64,000 bases of DNA from DASXRU01 sp039933315 (GCA_039933315.1 JBDTOI010000002.1:1-64000); one strand, 5' to 3'; positions 25,638-35,527 are shown, numbered from the stretch's first letter. Numbers and translations are program-made. The notes: generated by a model from the sequence alone, not told the origin.

Positions 25638-27794
25638 ATGAAACAGGTGATCCAGGATCTCCGGACCCACGACTTAAGAGTCGCAGACGTGCCCCCGCCG
25701 GTAGCGCAAAGAGGGCGCGTGCTGGTGCGTACAGCCGCGTCGCTGATCAGCGCGGGCACCGAGCGCATGACCGTAGAGATGGGAAATCGCAGCCTTCTGG
25801 GCAAAGCGCGAGAGCGCCCCGATCTGGTCAAGCAGGTGATTCATAAAGCCCAGACCGAAGGAGTACTCAATACTTTGAATGCGGTGCGGGCGAAACTCGA
25901 TTCCGTCACGCCGCTTGGCTACAGCGCGTCAGGAATAGTTATCGGCGCCGGCGAGGATGTGACGGAGTTTCGCCCCGGCGATCGAGTAGCTTGCGCGGGT
26001 GCGGGCTACGCCTCGCATGCGGAAGTGCTTTCCGTTCCCAGAAACCTGTGCGTACGTTTGCCAGAGAATGTTGATTTTGCCCGCGGAGCTTTCGGCACGC
26101 TGGGGGCGATTGCTTTGCAGGGTTTACGGCTCGCAAGTCCCACCCTGGGAGAATCTTGCGTGGTCATCGGGTTAGGCCTGGTGGGACAGTTGACAGTGCA
26201 ACTATTGAAAGCCAACGGCTGCCGCGTTTTTGGGATTGATCTCGACAAACAGAGAATCGAGCTGGCGCGACAGCTGGGGGCGGACGACGGATGCGCGCCC
26301 GACAACGATGCTGAACGACGAGCGCTGGAGTGGTCGCGCGGGCGCGGCGCCGATGCCGTGCTGATAACCGCAGCCACTTCTTCGAATCAACCGGTTGAGC
26401 TGGCAGGCGCAGTGTCTCGTCTCAAAGGACGGGTCGTCGCCGTTGGTTTGGTTGGTCTCGATATACCGCGCGACATCTACTATCACAAAGAACTTACGTT
26501 GAACATCTCCATGTCGTACGGGCCCGGACGTTATGACGCGGAATACGAAGAGCGCGGTCACGACTATCCCTTTGCCTACGTGCGCTGGACGGAAGGGCGC
26601 AACCTCGAAGCGTTTCTTGATCTGGTGGCGGCCGGCAATATTAGGGTTGAGAGTTTGATCACCCACCGCTTTTCCATTGCCGACGCCGAGCGCGCCTACC
26701 AGTTGATTACCGGTGAAGTAAAAGAGCCTTACCTGGGCGTGTTGCTTGAATACGATACCGAACGTGCACTTGAGACACGACTGAGCCTGCCCGACGGCCA
26801 GAAGAACTCCGCAGCAGGGGAGCAGGGCGTCACCATTGGTCTGATTGGGGCGGGGAGTTATGCAAAGAAATTCCTGCTTCCGAATTTCAAAGCGGCGGGC
26901 GCGCGATTTCAAACCATCGCCACTGCCTCTGGTCTTTCGGCGCGCGAAGTCGGCGAGAAATACGGATTTCGTTTCTGTGTCTCAGGCGCTGCTGAAGTGC
27001 TGGACGATGAAGACGTGAATTTGATCGTCATCGCCACGCGGCACGACACTCATGCAGAGCTGGCCCGGCGCGCACTCGAACGGGGGCGACATGTCTTCGT
27101 AGAGAAACCCCTCGCGCTAAACGATGAAGAGCTGGAGAGCGTGCTGGCTGCCGCCGCGCAATCAGATCGGCGCCTGATGGCGGGATTCAATCGCCGGTTT
27201 TCACCATTGGCCCGCGCAGCTAAAGACTTTTTCCAGGACGCGGGCGCGCCCCTTTCAATTAACTACCGCGTCAATGCGGGCCGCATTCCCCACGAGCATT
27301 GGATACAGGATCCGCGCGAAGGTGGCGGCCGCATCATAGGCGAAGTGTGTCACTTCATTGACCTGATGCAGTTCCTTACCGGAGCGGTTACTACACGAGT
27401 CTATGCGGAAGCGATCGCCGGCCGCAACCACGAAATGGTTAACGAAGACTCAGTTTTTATCACGCTGCGTTTCGCTGACGGATCGAATGGCTCGATCGCT
27501 TACCTGGCCGAAGGCGACAAAACACTTCCCAAGGAGCGGATAGAAGTCTTCGGCGCGGGCAAGTCGTTCGTGATCGATGACTTTCGCAGCGCCACCTTAC
27601 ACAGCAGTGGGAAAGAGAAAACTGTAAAGCTGCGGGGTCAGGACAAGGGACAGGCCAATGAAGTGCGCGAGGTCTGCCGGGTTGTTCTGAAAGGTGGATC
27701 GGCGCCGATTGCTTTGGACGATCTAGCCGCGACTACCCGCGCTACGTTTCGAATTCTGGAATCCCTGCGTACTAGTTTGCCAGTCGAGGTATGA
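25638..27794 (+). CDS. Bi-domain oxidoreductase (alcohol dehydrogenase-Gfo/Idh/MocA fusion)
   Basis: A 718-residue fusion. Residues 1-375 form a medium-chain zinc-type dehydrogenase with the NAD-binding motif VIGLGLVGQL. From residue 393 a Gfo/Idh/MocA oxidoreductase begins, with GLIGAGSYAKKF and the catalytic-lysine motif EKPLALN. This fusion is common in bacterial glycan loci next to asparagine synthase and glycosyltransferases, where the substrate is presumably a nucleotide sugar. The following gene (asparagine synthase) is on the opposite strand. Both domains look intact. The reaction is inferred. Confidence 0.88.
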   Translation: MKQVIQDLRTHDLRVADVPPPVAQRGRVLVRTAASLISAGTERMTVEMGNRSLLGKARERPDLVKQVIHKAQTEGVLNTLNAVRAKLDSVTPLGYSASGIVIGAGEDVTEFRPGDRVACAGAGYASHAEVLSVPRNLCVRLPENVDFARGAFGTLGAIALQGLRLASPTLGESCVVIGLGLVGQLTVQLLKANGCRVFGIDLDKQRIELARQLGADDGCAPDNDAERRALEWSRGRGADAVLITAATSSNQPVELAGAVSRLKGRVVAVGLVGLDIPRDIYYHKELTLNISMSYGPGRYDAEYEERGHDYPFAYVRWTEGRNLEAFLDLVAAGNIRVESLITHRFSIADAERAYQLITGEVKEPYLGVLLEYDTERALETRLSLPDGQKNSAAGEQGVTIGLIGAGSYAKKFLLPNFKAAGARFQTIATASGLSAREVGEKYGFRFCVSGAAEVLDDEDVNLIVIATRHDTHAELARRALERGRHVFVEKPLALNDEELESVLAAAAQSDRRLMAGFNRRFSPLARAAKDFFQDAGAPLSINYRVNAGRIPHEHWIQDPREGGGRIIGEVCHFIDLMQFLTGAVTTRVYAEAIAGRNHEMVNEDSVFITLRFADGSNGSIAYLAEGDKTLPKERIEVFGAGKSFVIDDFRSATLHSSGKEKTVKLRGQDKGQANEVREVCRVVLKGGSAPIALDDLAATTRATFRILESLRTSLPVEV

Positions 27795-27863
27795 CCTGGT
27801 CGCAGCTCTGCGGTCCAGGCGCGGTTTTATTCTGACTGAAGCCGGGAACCGCAAAGCGGTTCT

Positions 27864-28075
27864 GCCCTCCAGCCCAGGGTTGCCGCTTCGGCTACCCTGG
27901 GTACACGTTTGAAATGCCTAATCAACCCCAACCGGGTTGTGTCAATTTCATAATGGGCATTCCATCCAACGAACGTCGACACAACCCCCTTGGGGTTGAA
28001 AACGTTTGCGTGCATCGTTTCCCAGGGTAGCCGAAGCGGCAACCCTGGGCTGGAGGGCACAACCCCGTTGGGGTT
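27864..28075. repeat. Nested palindromic element (family C), 38-bp arms
   Basis: Outer arms of 38 bases (27864-27901 and 28021-28058) are perfectly complementary. Inside are ACCCCAACCGGGTTG-type repeats and a GACACAACC pair. It lies between the bi-domain oxidoreductase and asparagine synthase stop codons (convergent genes). A related but diverged copy is at 42730. Confidence 0.92.
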
Positions 28076-28081
28076 GGATCC

Positions 28082-30043
28082 TCAACTTGAACCCCCACTC
28101 AGCTTGTCCATGAATTCCCGCTGCCACAACTCTAACGTCAGCAGTTGAAAAACTTGCAAAGGAAAGTCCTCACGTCCCGAAAGATTTGCGTCAATAATCT
28201 GCCGCACTGCAGCCGGGCGGAACAATCCACGTCTTCTGACAGTTTCCTCGGATAGTAGATCTTCCACCAGAGGCTTCAGCGGACCGCGCAGCCAGGCGCG
28301 TATCGGAGCGCCAAACCCCGCCTTCTTGCGCCAGACAACGTCTTTGGGCAAAAGCTTCTCCGCCGCGCGCTTCAGAATGTATTTACGTTTCAATCCCCGC
28401 AGTTTAAGGTTCGGTGGCATCCGCGCCGCAAGGTCCATTAATTCGTGGTTAAGAAAGGGCACGCGCACTTCAAGGTTCGCGGCCATCGAAGTCTTGTCCG
28501 TATAGGCAAGATTAAGACACGGCAGAAACGTTTTCAGGTCAACATATAGAAGCTGATTGAGCGGGTCGGCGTTTTTTACACGGGCAAAATAGCGGCGGTG
28601 CTCGCGATAAGCATCCATGCCGCTCGTGGCCTGCTGCGTCTCTTCAGTGAAGATCTGTTGCTTCATCTCCGGCGTGAAATAAGTGCCGAAACCAAGGTAG
28701 CGGTCTTCAAAATCAAGGGCCGCACTTCGCGCAAATTTCTTGGCGTTGCGCAAAGGGCCGGTCAGTTTTCCCGGCCGCCCGCCCGGTAGAGTATCGGCGA
28801 TTACATTCATCAAAGGCCGGCGCAAGAAGCCGGGAGCGGGATCGAGCGCGCCGGCAATCCGCATCGCCATATGCCGCGGGTAGCCGGCAAACACTTCGTC
28901 ACCACCCATTCCGGAAAGCATGACTTTTAATGTTTCACGCGCGGCTTGCGAGATTAAGAAACTTGAAAGCATGGCCGGATCGGCGAGGGGTTCATCCGCA
29001 TGGTAGATGAGCTTTGGTAACAGCGTGGCCACATCCGCTTGCAACATGATCTCGTGATAATCAGTTTGCAGCAGGTCACTGACCCGACGGGCCCAGACCA
29101 CGTCGTCAGGCACAATATCGTAGTGCAGGTCCTCGGCCGCCATGCCGACGGTGTAGGTCGAGACGCTCTTCCCATTACTATGACGCTTCATCAACGCGAC
29201 AATCGATGACGAGTCAACGCCGCCGGAAAGAAACGATCCCAGGGGAACATCCGCCACCATCTCAAGCTTTACCACGCGATCGAGAGTCTCGAGCACACGA
29301 TCGCGCCACCAGCTTTCGCTCCTGCCCTCCGCGATCTCGTCAAACGAAATGTCCCACCATTCGATTAGGTTGATGCGACCGTCCTGCACCGTCAGGAAGT
29401 GGCCGGGCGGTAATTTCCAGATGTTTTCAAAGAGCGTGTGGGGATCCGGCGTCCAAAGGAAAGTCAGGTATTGATTGAGCGCCTCGAAGTTCAGGCTGGC
29501 TCGAACGAGACCGGTAGCGAGGATGGCCTTTACCTCAGAAGCGAAGGCAAACGAATCAGTGGCGCCGCTTGTGCCCTTGATCGACGAATAGTAAAGCGGT
29601 TTGATTCCGACGCGGTCGCGGGCGAGCGTGAGGGTCCTCTTCTCGTTGTCCCAAACAGCGAACGCGAACATTCCGTTGAGGCGCTGCAGGCAATTGGTGC
29701 CCCATTCGGCAAACGCGGTCAGCAGGACTTCCGTGTCCGTTTCAGTGTGAAACGGATAGCCCTTTGATCTGAGTTCCTCTCGCAGCTCCCGGTAGTTATA
29801 AATCTCGCCGCCGAAAGTGATGACATAGCGGCCGTCAGCGGAAAACATCGGCTGATGACCGGCGCTGCTGGTATCGATGATGGCCAGCCGGCGATGTCCC
29901 AGGGTCACCCGCGCCCCCTGGTCGTCTATTACTTCCGAAGTCCAAACCCCTTCGTCGTCGCGTCCGCGGTGCTCAATGCTCTGAAGCATCGCGCCCACCT
30001 GTGGTTCCGGATTTAAGCTGATGAGTCCCGCAATGCCGCACAT
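28082..30043 (-). CDS. asnB: Asparagine synthase (glutamine-hydrolysing)
   Basis: A 653-residue AsnB-type protein. It has the N-terminal nucleophile Cys2 (MCGIAGL) after Met removal, a glutaminase domain to about residue 210, then the synthetase domain with the pyrophosphate loop SGGVDSSSI (about residue 268) and SGMGGDEVF. In glycan loci this family is thought to amidate a uronic acid or similar carboxyl group rather than free aspartate; the bi-domain oxidoreductase beside it supports that reading. Free-asparagine synthesis remains possible. The length is standard. Confidence 0.93.
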   Translation of the reverse strand: MCGIAGLISLNPEPQVGAMLQSIEHRGRDDEGVWTSEVIDDQGARVTLGHRRLAIIDTSSAGHQPMFSADGRYVITFGGEIYNYRELREELRSKGYPFHTETDTEVLLTAFAEWGTNCLQRLNGMFAFAVWDNEKRTLTLARDRVGIKPLYYSSIKGTSGATDSFAFASEVKAILATGLVRASLNFEALNQYLTFLWTPDPHTLFENIWKLPPGHFLTVQDGRINLIEWWDISFDEIAEGRSESWWRDRVLETLDRVVKLEMVADVPLGSFLSGGVDSSSIVALMKRHSNGKSVSTYTVGMAAEDLHYDIVPDDVVWARRVSDLLQTDYHEIMLQADVATLLPKLIYHADEPLADPAMLSSFLISQAARETLKVMLSGMGGDEVFAGYPRHMAMRIAGALDPAPGFLRRPLMNVIADTLPGGRPGKLTGPLRNAKKFARSAALDFEDRYLGFGTYFTPEMKQQIFTEETQQATSGMDAYREHRRYFARVKNADPLNQLLYVDLKTFLPCLNLAYTDKTSMAANLEVRVPFLNHELMDLAARMPPNLKLRGLKRKYILKRAAEKLLPKDVVWRKKAGFGAPIRAWLRGPLKPLVEDLLSEETVRRRGLFRPAAVRQIIDANLSGREDFPLQVFQLLTLELWQREFMDKLSGGSS

Positions 30044-30070
30044 AAAAGTAATGTCTGAATAGAATCGGGC

Positions 30071-30262
30071 TCGACGCGCAGCGTCGACATGAATTTAGCC
30101 CGGCCTTTCAAGGCCGGGAAAGCTCAAGCCATGAATTTGCGTCGCTTAGCGACGCCTGAAAGTGGCGCTCAGTTCAATCGTCGCTACGCGACGCTAGTAG
30201 CGAATGCTCTTTGAACCCGGCCTTGAAAGGCCGGGCTAAATTCATACCGACGCTACGCGTCG
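30071..30262. repeat. Nested palindromic element (family D), 192 bp
   Basis: Outer arms of 48 bases (30071-30118 and 30215-30262) are nearly complementary. They include CGACGCGCAGCGTCG-type and GCCCGGCCTTTCAAGGCCGGG-type hairpins. Two inner hairpins GCGTCGCTTAGCGACGC and CGTCGCTACGCGACG lie between. It sits between asnB and the upstream methyltransferase on the minus strand. Confidence 0.92.
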
Positions 30263-30282
30263 AAACACCCTTGTACGAGAAG

Positions 30283-31182
30283 TTAAGCCTTTTTCTTCGC
30301 ATAAATCCAAAGGTGCCACCCCCAGCGCGCCGCCAGCCGCGATTCAAATGAACGCGGGAGAACACTTCCTAACAGCGGCAACCAGCGCTTATTAAAAAAG
30401 TGGGCCTGCAACTTCACGTCAGCAAAGTCCGCGAAAAGCGCGCGTGCCTCCGCTCGCGAATAGGCTCTCGCCAGTGGATTGCCCACCCCGTCAGTGTTCT
30501 GGCTGAGAAACTCATCCGCTTTCAAATAAGACTGCTTCTCTGTCTGCAGAAGTTTGGCATGCTCGCGCAGCGACTCCAGCGGTTCCCCCGTCAGGCGGTG
30601 GACCAGCTTGATTCCTGATTCCCAGTTTAGTAACTGCGCTCCAGCTCTTCGCAGAATAGAGATGTTAATGCGGTAATTATAAGAATCGCGATGATAGAGC
30701 ATGACTATCGCGCGGCCGCCTGGACGGAGCACTCGATGGACTTCGTTGATGGCCTTTTGCGTGTCCGGGGTGTGATGCAGCACGCCGTGAGAGTAAACCA
30801 GATCGAAACTTTCATCCTTGAAATCGAGGTTCTCAGCGTCGGCCGTGGCGAATGTTCCATTAAGATTGAACAGCTCAAACCGTTTGCGGGCCAACTCAAC
30901 AGCCGCGTCGGTAAGATCGACTCCGGTGTAATCCGCGCCTGCTTCGGCAAACTGCGCCCCGTCAGTTCCCAGTCCACAGCCGATTTCCAGGACCTTCAGC
31001 CCCCGCGCACCGGCAAAACCGGCCGCCATGGGAATGTGCCACTCTGTTGTGTAGCGATGCGCCTCGACCAATTCGTAGAAACGGCGCGTCCCCGGTTCAG
31101 CGTCGGCAAACTTGATCCCGCAGGGATTCGCTTGCCAGAAAGCCCGGACCCGTTCCTTGAGAGTAGCGTTTTGTTGCGACAT
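30283..31182 (-). CDS. SAM-dependent methyltransferase
   Basis: A 299-residue class I methyltransferase. The SAM motif is VLEIGCGLGTDGAQF, followed by motif II YTGVDLT and the post-I region FDLVYSHGVLHHTP. An N-terminal helical extension and a C-terminal helical domain are present. The target is unknown; its place among glycosyltransferase genes suggests a sugar or an O-glycan. I use the ATG at 31182 in place of a TTG nine bases upstream. Confidence 0.88.
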   Translation of the reverse strand: MSQQNATLKERVRAFWQANPCGIKFADAEPGTRRFYELVEAHRYTTEWHIPMAAGFAGARGLKVLEIGCGLGTDGAQFAEAGADYTGVDLTDAAVELARKRFELFNLNGTFATADAENLDFKDESFDLVYSHGVLHHTPDTQKAINEVHRVLRPGGRAIVMLYHRDSYNYRINISILRRAGAQLLNWESGIKLVHRLTGEPLESLREHAKLLQTEKQSYLKADEFLSQNTDGVGNPLARAYSRAEARALFADFADVKLQAHFFNKRWLPLLGSVLPRSFESRLAARWGWHLWIYAKKKA

Positions 31183-31206
31183 CAACAGCAAGACCTGGGG
31201 GTGCGA

Positions 31207-32319
31207 CTACGCGGCTGGTTCCGCCTTTGCGGCGATGAGTTCGCGATAAATAGATAGATATTCCGGGGCTACAATTTCTGCCGTGAACTGTTGCGCCAAT
31301 TTGCGATTCTGCAATGCCATGGCTGATCGAAGGTCGGGATCCCCCACCAATTGTTGTATCTGCCGGGCAAGCATTTCGGGGTTCTTCGGCTCGACCCAGA
31401 AACAATTTTCGGGTTCACGCAAGTAATCCGCAGCCGCGCGTATCCTGGTGGTGACAATCGGCAAACCATTGGCAGCGGCATTGAAGATAACCATGGGAAA
31501 GCCTTCGATATGATAGGTCGGAAAGAGCAACAGGTCGCTATTCGCGTAAAACTGTCGTGTGTCTTCTTCCGGGATGTAGCCAAAAAAGCGAACCCACGGT
31601 TGCAGCTGGTGCTTTGCCACCAGGGCTTCCGCTTCAGCGCGCTGCGGCCCATCGCCCACACACAATAATAGAAAGTTCTGGCCGGCGTCGCGGCAAAGGC
31701 CGCACGCCAGAATCACATCCAGTAATCCCTTCGCCGGAATGAAGCGACCTATGAACAGCAACAACGGCCGGTCAACGGGCAAATTCCACTGCCGCAGGAA
31801 TTCCGGGTTGCGCTGGGCTGTGTTTACCTCAACAACATTCTTTACGACAAAGACCTTGTTTTCCGGAACACCTGCGCGCAGGAAGTTTTCTCGTTCCTCG
31901 GATGACAGCACGCCGATGCCGTCAGCGCGAGATAACACGCGGCGAATCAAGACTGCCAGCGCGGGATTACTCCTCTCCAACAGGCTGCCATCAGAACCAT
32001 GAAACTTGAGGAACACCTTTGTCCGTTTGACACGAAGGCGGGGAACAATCGCGGCATCGCGCAACAGTGCCCTGGTGTCGAAGGAAGTGTTTATGTGAAC
32101 CAGATCGAAATCGCTTTGGCGCAGGCGATTGCGAAAAACGCGCGCAGTCTTTAGCACTCGCTCGGCCCTGGAACCGAACCCCACGTTTACTTTCGCGTAA
32201 ACATAGACTTCTTCTTCGACCTCATGGCCCAATCGTCGCAGCTCATCAATGAACGGGGGCTCACAGGCAGCGGGACCGCCCTGAGCTCCCTGTTCCGGCA
32301 TGCCAACTAATATCCGCAC
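31207..32319 (-). CDS. Glycosyltransferase family 4
   Basis: A 370-residue GT-B glycosyltransferase of GT4 type. The N-domain has the Gly-rich entry MPEQGAQGGPAAC; the C-domain has LLFIGRFIPAKGL, a helix and VRFFGYIPEED, and the conserved EGFPMVIFNAAANGLPIV, with the Glu that holds the donor ribose. The signature is intact. It sits 24 bases from the methyltransferase on the same strand. Acceptor and sugar donor cannot be read. Confidence 0.93.
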   Translation of the reverse strand: MRILVGMPEQGAQGGPAACEPPFIDELRRLGHEVEEEVYVYAKVNVGFGSRAERVLKTARVFRNRLRQSDFDLVHINTSFDTRALLRDAAIVPRLRVKRTKVFLKFHGSDGSLLERSNPALAVLIRRVLSRADGIGVLSSEERENFLRAGVPENKVFVVKNVVEVNTAQRNPEFLRQWNLPVDRPLLLFIGRFIPAKGLLDVILACGLCRDAGQNFLLLCVGDGPQRAEAEALVAKHQLQPWVRFFGYIPEEDTRQFYANSDLLLFPTYHIEGFPMVIFNAAANGLPIVTTRIRAAADYLREPENCFWVEPKNPEMLARQIQQLVGDPDLRSAMALQNRKLAQQFTAEIVAPEYLSIYRELIAAKAEPAA

Positions 32320-32335
32320 GAGATCGTCTCTCCAG

Positions 32336-32399
32336 AGATCAGAGGTCAGAGATCGGAGGTCAGAGGTCGGAGGTCAGAGATCAGAAGTCAGAGATCAGA
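32336..32399. repeat. Seven-base tandem repeat array
   Basis: About nine tandem units of consensus (A/G)GAG(A/G)TC, for example AGAGATC, AGAGGTC, GGAGGTC, lie between the GT4 start and the next gene. A reversed copy (GACCTCCGACCTCT) lies at 32431-32444, making a possible large hairpin. Confidence 0.85.
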
Positions 32400-32442
32400 A
32401 AGTGACGCGCTTTGGAGTTGTCTTTTCACTGACCTCCGACCT

Positions 32443-33156
32443 CTATTCGGCGAGCACCAGCAAAGAATATCCGCCCAGCGCGCGCGCCACGAAATCCTGG
32501 TTGATTTTGGCAAGCACTCTTCGCGGCAGGCTGGCCAGCTTCGCCTTAACACTGCGCGGATGATCAAGGGCGCCATCAGTGTAAACCGTATCCAACACCG
32601 TATAGCCCGTATCGCGCAGCGTGGCGAGGGCTGTCTCTTTCATAAAGTAATGAAGGTGCCCCGCCTGGTCCCTCTCCTTCAGAATGGGCCGTCCGCGCAA
32701 TACCCACTGAGCTGACATGTCCAAAGGAATATGAAAAATCTTATGACGTGCTTTGTCTCGCATGGCTGCCAGGAAACTCATGTAGTTTTGCACATGCTCA
32801 AACACGTCAATGCAAAGCAATAGATCGAAGTGCGGGGCAACGGCCGTAAGCAGGTCTTCGCAGTAGAAGTGAAGCCGCTCATTGGCCCTTGGCTGGCAGA
32901 GCGAAAATGCCTGTGGCGAAATCTCGTATCCATGGAACTCGGTATCGGCCGGCAGCTGGGATTGAAGCTGGCGCAGAATTTCGCCGGCCCCGCAGCCGAC
33001 TTCACAGATCGTTTTTGGCTCAAGCCCATGCCTTTCAATCAGTTTGAGAATCTGCTGTGCCTTCCACGACGAATCTTCGACGTGGTAAGTGGGGTTCTTG
33101 TCCACATATTCGCCGGTTTGATAGATGCTCTGGTTGTTAGTCGCCACTTGATTCAC
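32443..33156 (-). CDS. SAM-dependent methyltransferase
   Basis: A 237-residue class I methyltransferase with SAM motif ICEVGCGAGEIL, the acidic FHGYEISPQAF and FDLLLCIDVFEHV (post-I). The C-terminal domain is short. It shares four bases with the gene at 33153-33983, so both are one transcript and probably act together on the same glycan. Confidence 0.88.
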   Translation of the reverse strand: MNQVATNNQSIYQTGEYVDKNPTYHVEDSSWKAQQILKLIERHGLEPKTICEVGCGAGEILRQLQSQLPADTEFHGYEISPQAFSLCQPRANERLHFYCEDLLTAVAPHFDLLLCIDVFEHVQNYMSFLAAMRDKARHKIFHIPLDMSAQWVLRGRPILKERDQAGHLHYFMKETALATLRDTGYTVLDTVYTDGALDHPRSVKAKLASLPRRVLAKINQDFVARALGGYSLLVLAE

Positions 33157-33983
33157 TTTGTTCCCACAAGCTTTATACCCAGGATCAATTTCAATGGTAA
33201 CCCGCGCGCGATTGTTCTTCCCAGTCGCCGCGGCACCTTCGCCAGGATCGATTCCAATGCGCCGACGAACTGAACCGGGATCGTTAAATGAAGGCCCCTG
33301 GCGCCGGCCAGCACTTCTACTTTGCGAAATCCGGCTGTGCGGAACAACTGCGAGAGTTCCCGGGCCGAATACTCCCTGAGGTGAAAACCGGTAGGAACGT
33401 CGTCGAAATAGCTCGAAACGTCATGCGGTCCGGAAAGCCGGTTTGGAGTAATACAGATGTAGACGCCCCCCGGCGCCAGGGCGCGATAAACGTTTTGCAG
33501 TTGGTCCGCGGCGTCGTCCGGATGCAGGTGCTCCATGAGTTGATCGCTGTAGGCGATATTGACACTGTTATCGGGAACGGGAACACTGGATCCATCAGAG
33601 ATAATGAGTTCCAAATTCTGGGGTAGTTCAATCGCCCTAGTGATCTCTCCGGACACATCAACAACAGAGACTTTTCGCACATGCTTAGCCACCTCGATTG
33701 CCAGCGAACAAGCGCCAGGGCCTAATTCAAGGTAGGTCGAAGTTGGCGTGAGATAACCTTGTAATAGAGCGAGCCGTTCGCTGACCTCCTGCGCTCGTTC
33801 TTCCGGTTGTATTGCCAGCTGCGGATGATCGGGAACTCTGCGAAACAGTTCGTCATAGACTTCAGTGTAGAGGTTTCTCCGTTCTTCTTTGGTTGCTGTG
33901 CGCAAGCGCGCGGCGAGTTCCTTTTCGATGAGGTAATGCTGGGTGATTGCGTCGGAGGATCGGGCTTTATTTGTCTTGGGCAT
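33153..33983 (-). CDS. SAM-dependent methyltransferase
   Basis: A 276-residue class I methyltransferase. Motif I is LELGPGACSLAIEV, followed by SVVDVSGEI and INIAYSDQLMEHL (motif region post-I). The N-terminal 60 residues are helical and charged. The ATG at 33983 is preferred to a TTG at 33995, which lies within the arm of the family E repeat. The stop overlaps the following methyltransferase start by four bases. Confidence 0.87.
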   Translation of the reverse strand: MPKTNKARSSDAITQHYLIEKELAARLRTATKEERRNLYTEVYDELFRRVPDHPQLAIQPEERAQEVSERLALLQGYLTPTSTYLELGPGACSLAIEVAKHVRKVSVVDVSGEITRAIELPQNLELIISDGSSVPVPDNSVNIAYSDQLMEHLHPDDAADQLQNVYRALAPGGVYICITPNRLSGPHDVSSYFDDVPTGFHLREYSARELSQLFRTAGFRKVEVLAGARGLHLTIPVQFVGALESILAKVPRRLGRTIARGLPLKLILGIKLVGTK

Positions 33984-33990
33984 TGCTTTG

Positions 33991-34235
33991 GACAAAAAGT
34001 CAGACTCAAACGAGTCCGCGAAGCGGACGGACGAAAATAGCCCAGCAGTTCACTGCTGGGGCTCAGGTTAAAGGGCGATTGCAAGTCCGTGAAACGGACG
34101 GCTGAAATCTCATAATTAAAGCCATAGTGACCAAGTCAGCCGTCCGTTTCACGGACTGCATCTGCGTAAGCTCGTCTTCTTCCCAGCGATGAATCGCTGG
34201 GCTATTGTCTTTCGTCCGCTATCGCGGACTTTTTG
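33991..34235. repeat. Nested palindromic element (family E), about 245 bp
   Basis: Outer arms (GGACAAAAAGTC near 33990-34002 and GACTTTTTGTGC near 34224) enclose hairpins of GAGTCCGCGAAGCGGAC, GCCCAGCAGTTCACTGCTGGGC and CAGCCGTCCGTTTCACGGAC type. The left arm reaches to within eight bases of the methyltransferase start. A related copy is at 52483. Confidence 0.9.
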
Positions 34236-34291
34236 TGCAAAGCCCTTGGGCACAGTACGTTTTTGAGGCCTCCCTGACGGCCGGGCTTCTG

Positions 34292-35482
34292 TTAGCGTCG
34301 GCGCAGGCCGAGAATGCTGAGAAAGAAGCTGGAGAACAGGGTCTGACAGCCAACCGTCAGCGAGGTTACGGCGGGTATGACAATACGCATCGTCCGCGCC
34401 GGGTCGAGGTTGCCAAATGATAGCTGGTCCCAGAACCAGTATGCATAAACAGAGCCAGCCAGGCCGGCGAGTATCAAAATAATTGCCACCACCACACCGA
34501 CCTCCAGGGTCACGTAGCGATATGCCCGCTCGAGCCGCTGGTCCCTGGGCAGCAGTCCTTCACTGATCGCGAACACCTTTGTGAATACGGCAAAGAGGAT
34601 CGACTGGAACCCTATGACGATCGCGACGGCTGCGTAAAGCAGTGTGTGCACATCAAAGGTCACGCCGCCCACGACGAACGGCCCTGGCACCAACCAGAGC
34701 ATCGCGACCAATCCGATCATCATGAGCAGGGTCCCCGGGTAGAGAAAGAGCCAGCGCGGGCTGTAAAGCAGAAGGAAGCGCAAATGACGCCAACCGTCTC
34801 GCCAACTTCGCAGATGTGGCGGACGGCTGCGCCCGTCCGGCGAAAGCGTGGTTGGCACTTCCGAGATTTTCAATCCCTGCAAAGTCGCTTTCACCACCAT
34901 TTCACTCGCGAACTCCATCCCGGTCGTTTGGAGATCGAGTTTCATCACAGCGGCTTTGCTGAACCCGCGCAGGCCGCAATGAAAGTCCCCACAGGGACTA
35001 TGGAAGAACAGCCGTCCAATTGTCGTCAGGACTGGATTCCCGAGATAGCGATGCAGTGGCGGCATGGCGCCTCGTCTTATTCCACCCAGGAAACGGTTCC
35101 CCATCACAAGATCATGACCGTCACGTAATTTCGCAATGAATGGCCCGAGCGCACTGAAGTCGTAGCTGTCATCAGCGTCGCCCATGATCACGTATTTGCC
35201 ACTAGCCGCGGTGATACCGGCCATCAAAGCGCTGCCGTAACCTTTGGTTGGCACGTTGACCACACGGGCGCCAAGCTGCCTCGCAATGTCCTGCGAGCCA
35301 TCAGTGCTGCCATTGTCGGCAATAATGATCTCGCCCGCTACATGGTTTTCCGCTAGTGAGTCTTTCGCCTTCTGAATGCAGGCGGCCAGCGTCTCTGCTT
35401 CATTCAGGCAGGGCATGACTATGGAAAGCTCCACAGTGGTGTGGTTATCTCCCGGAATGGCCTGGGCTGCGCTTGTGTCCAT
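34292..35482 (-). CDS. Glycosyltransferase family 2, polyprenyl-phosphate type
   Basis: A 396-residue GT2 protein. The GT-A domain spans about residues 15-225: IVMPCLNEAETL, IIADNGSTDGS, and DADDSYDF with the DxD metal motif. Four hydrophobic segments follow (about 230-395). This resembles DPM1/GtrB-type enzymes with a membrane tail that make polyprenyl-phosphate sugars. The GT39-like proteins nearby would need such a donor. The ATG at 35482 is used; a TTG six bases upstream is possible. Confidence 0.9.
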   Translation of the reverse strand: MDTSAAQAIPGDNHTTVELSIVMPCLNEAETLAACIQKAKDSLAENHVAGEIIIADNGSTDGSQDIARQLGARVVNVPTKGYGSALMAGITAASGKYVIMGDADDSYDFSALGPFIAKLRDGHDLVMGNRFLGGIRRGAMPPLHRYLGNPVLTTIGRLFFHSPCGDFHCGLRGFSKAAVMKLDLQTTGMEFASEMVVKATLQGLKISEVPTTLSPDGRSRPPHLRSWRDGWRHLRFLLLYSPRWLFLYPGTLLMMIGLVAMLWLVPGPFVVGGVTFDVHTLLYAAVAIVIGFQSILFAVFTKVFAISEGLLPRDQRLERAYRYVTLEVGVVVAIILILAGLAGSVYAYWFWDQLSFGNLDPARTMRIVIPAVTSLTVGCQTLFSSFFLSILGLRRR

Positions 35483-35527
35483 GGTCAAAATGCACGTGGG
35501 CTTTGCACAAGAATTCTTATTTCATGT

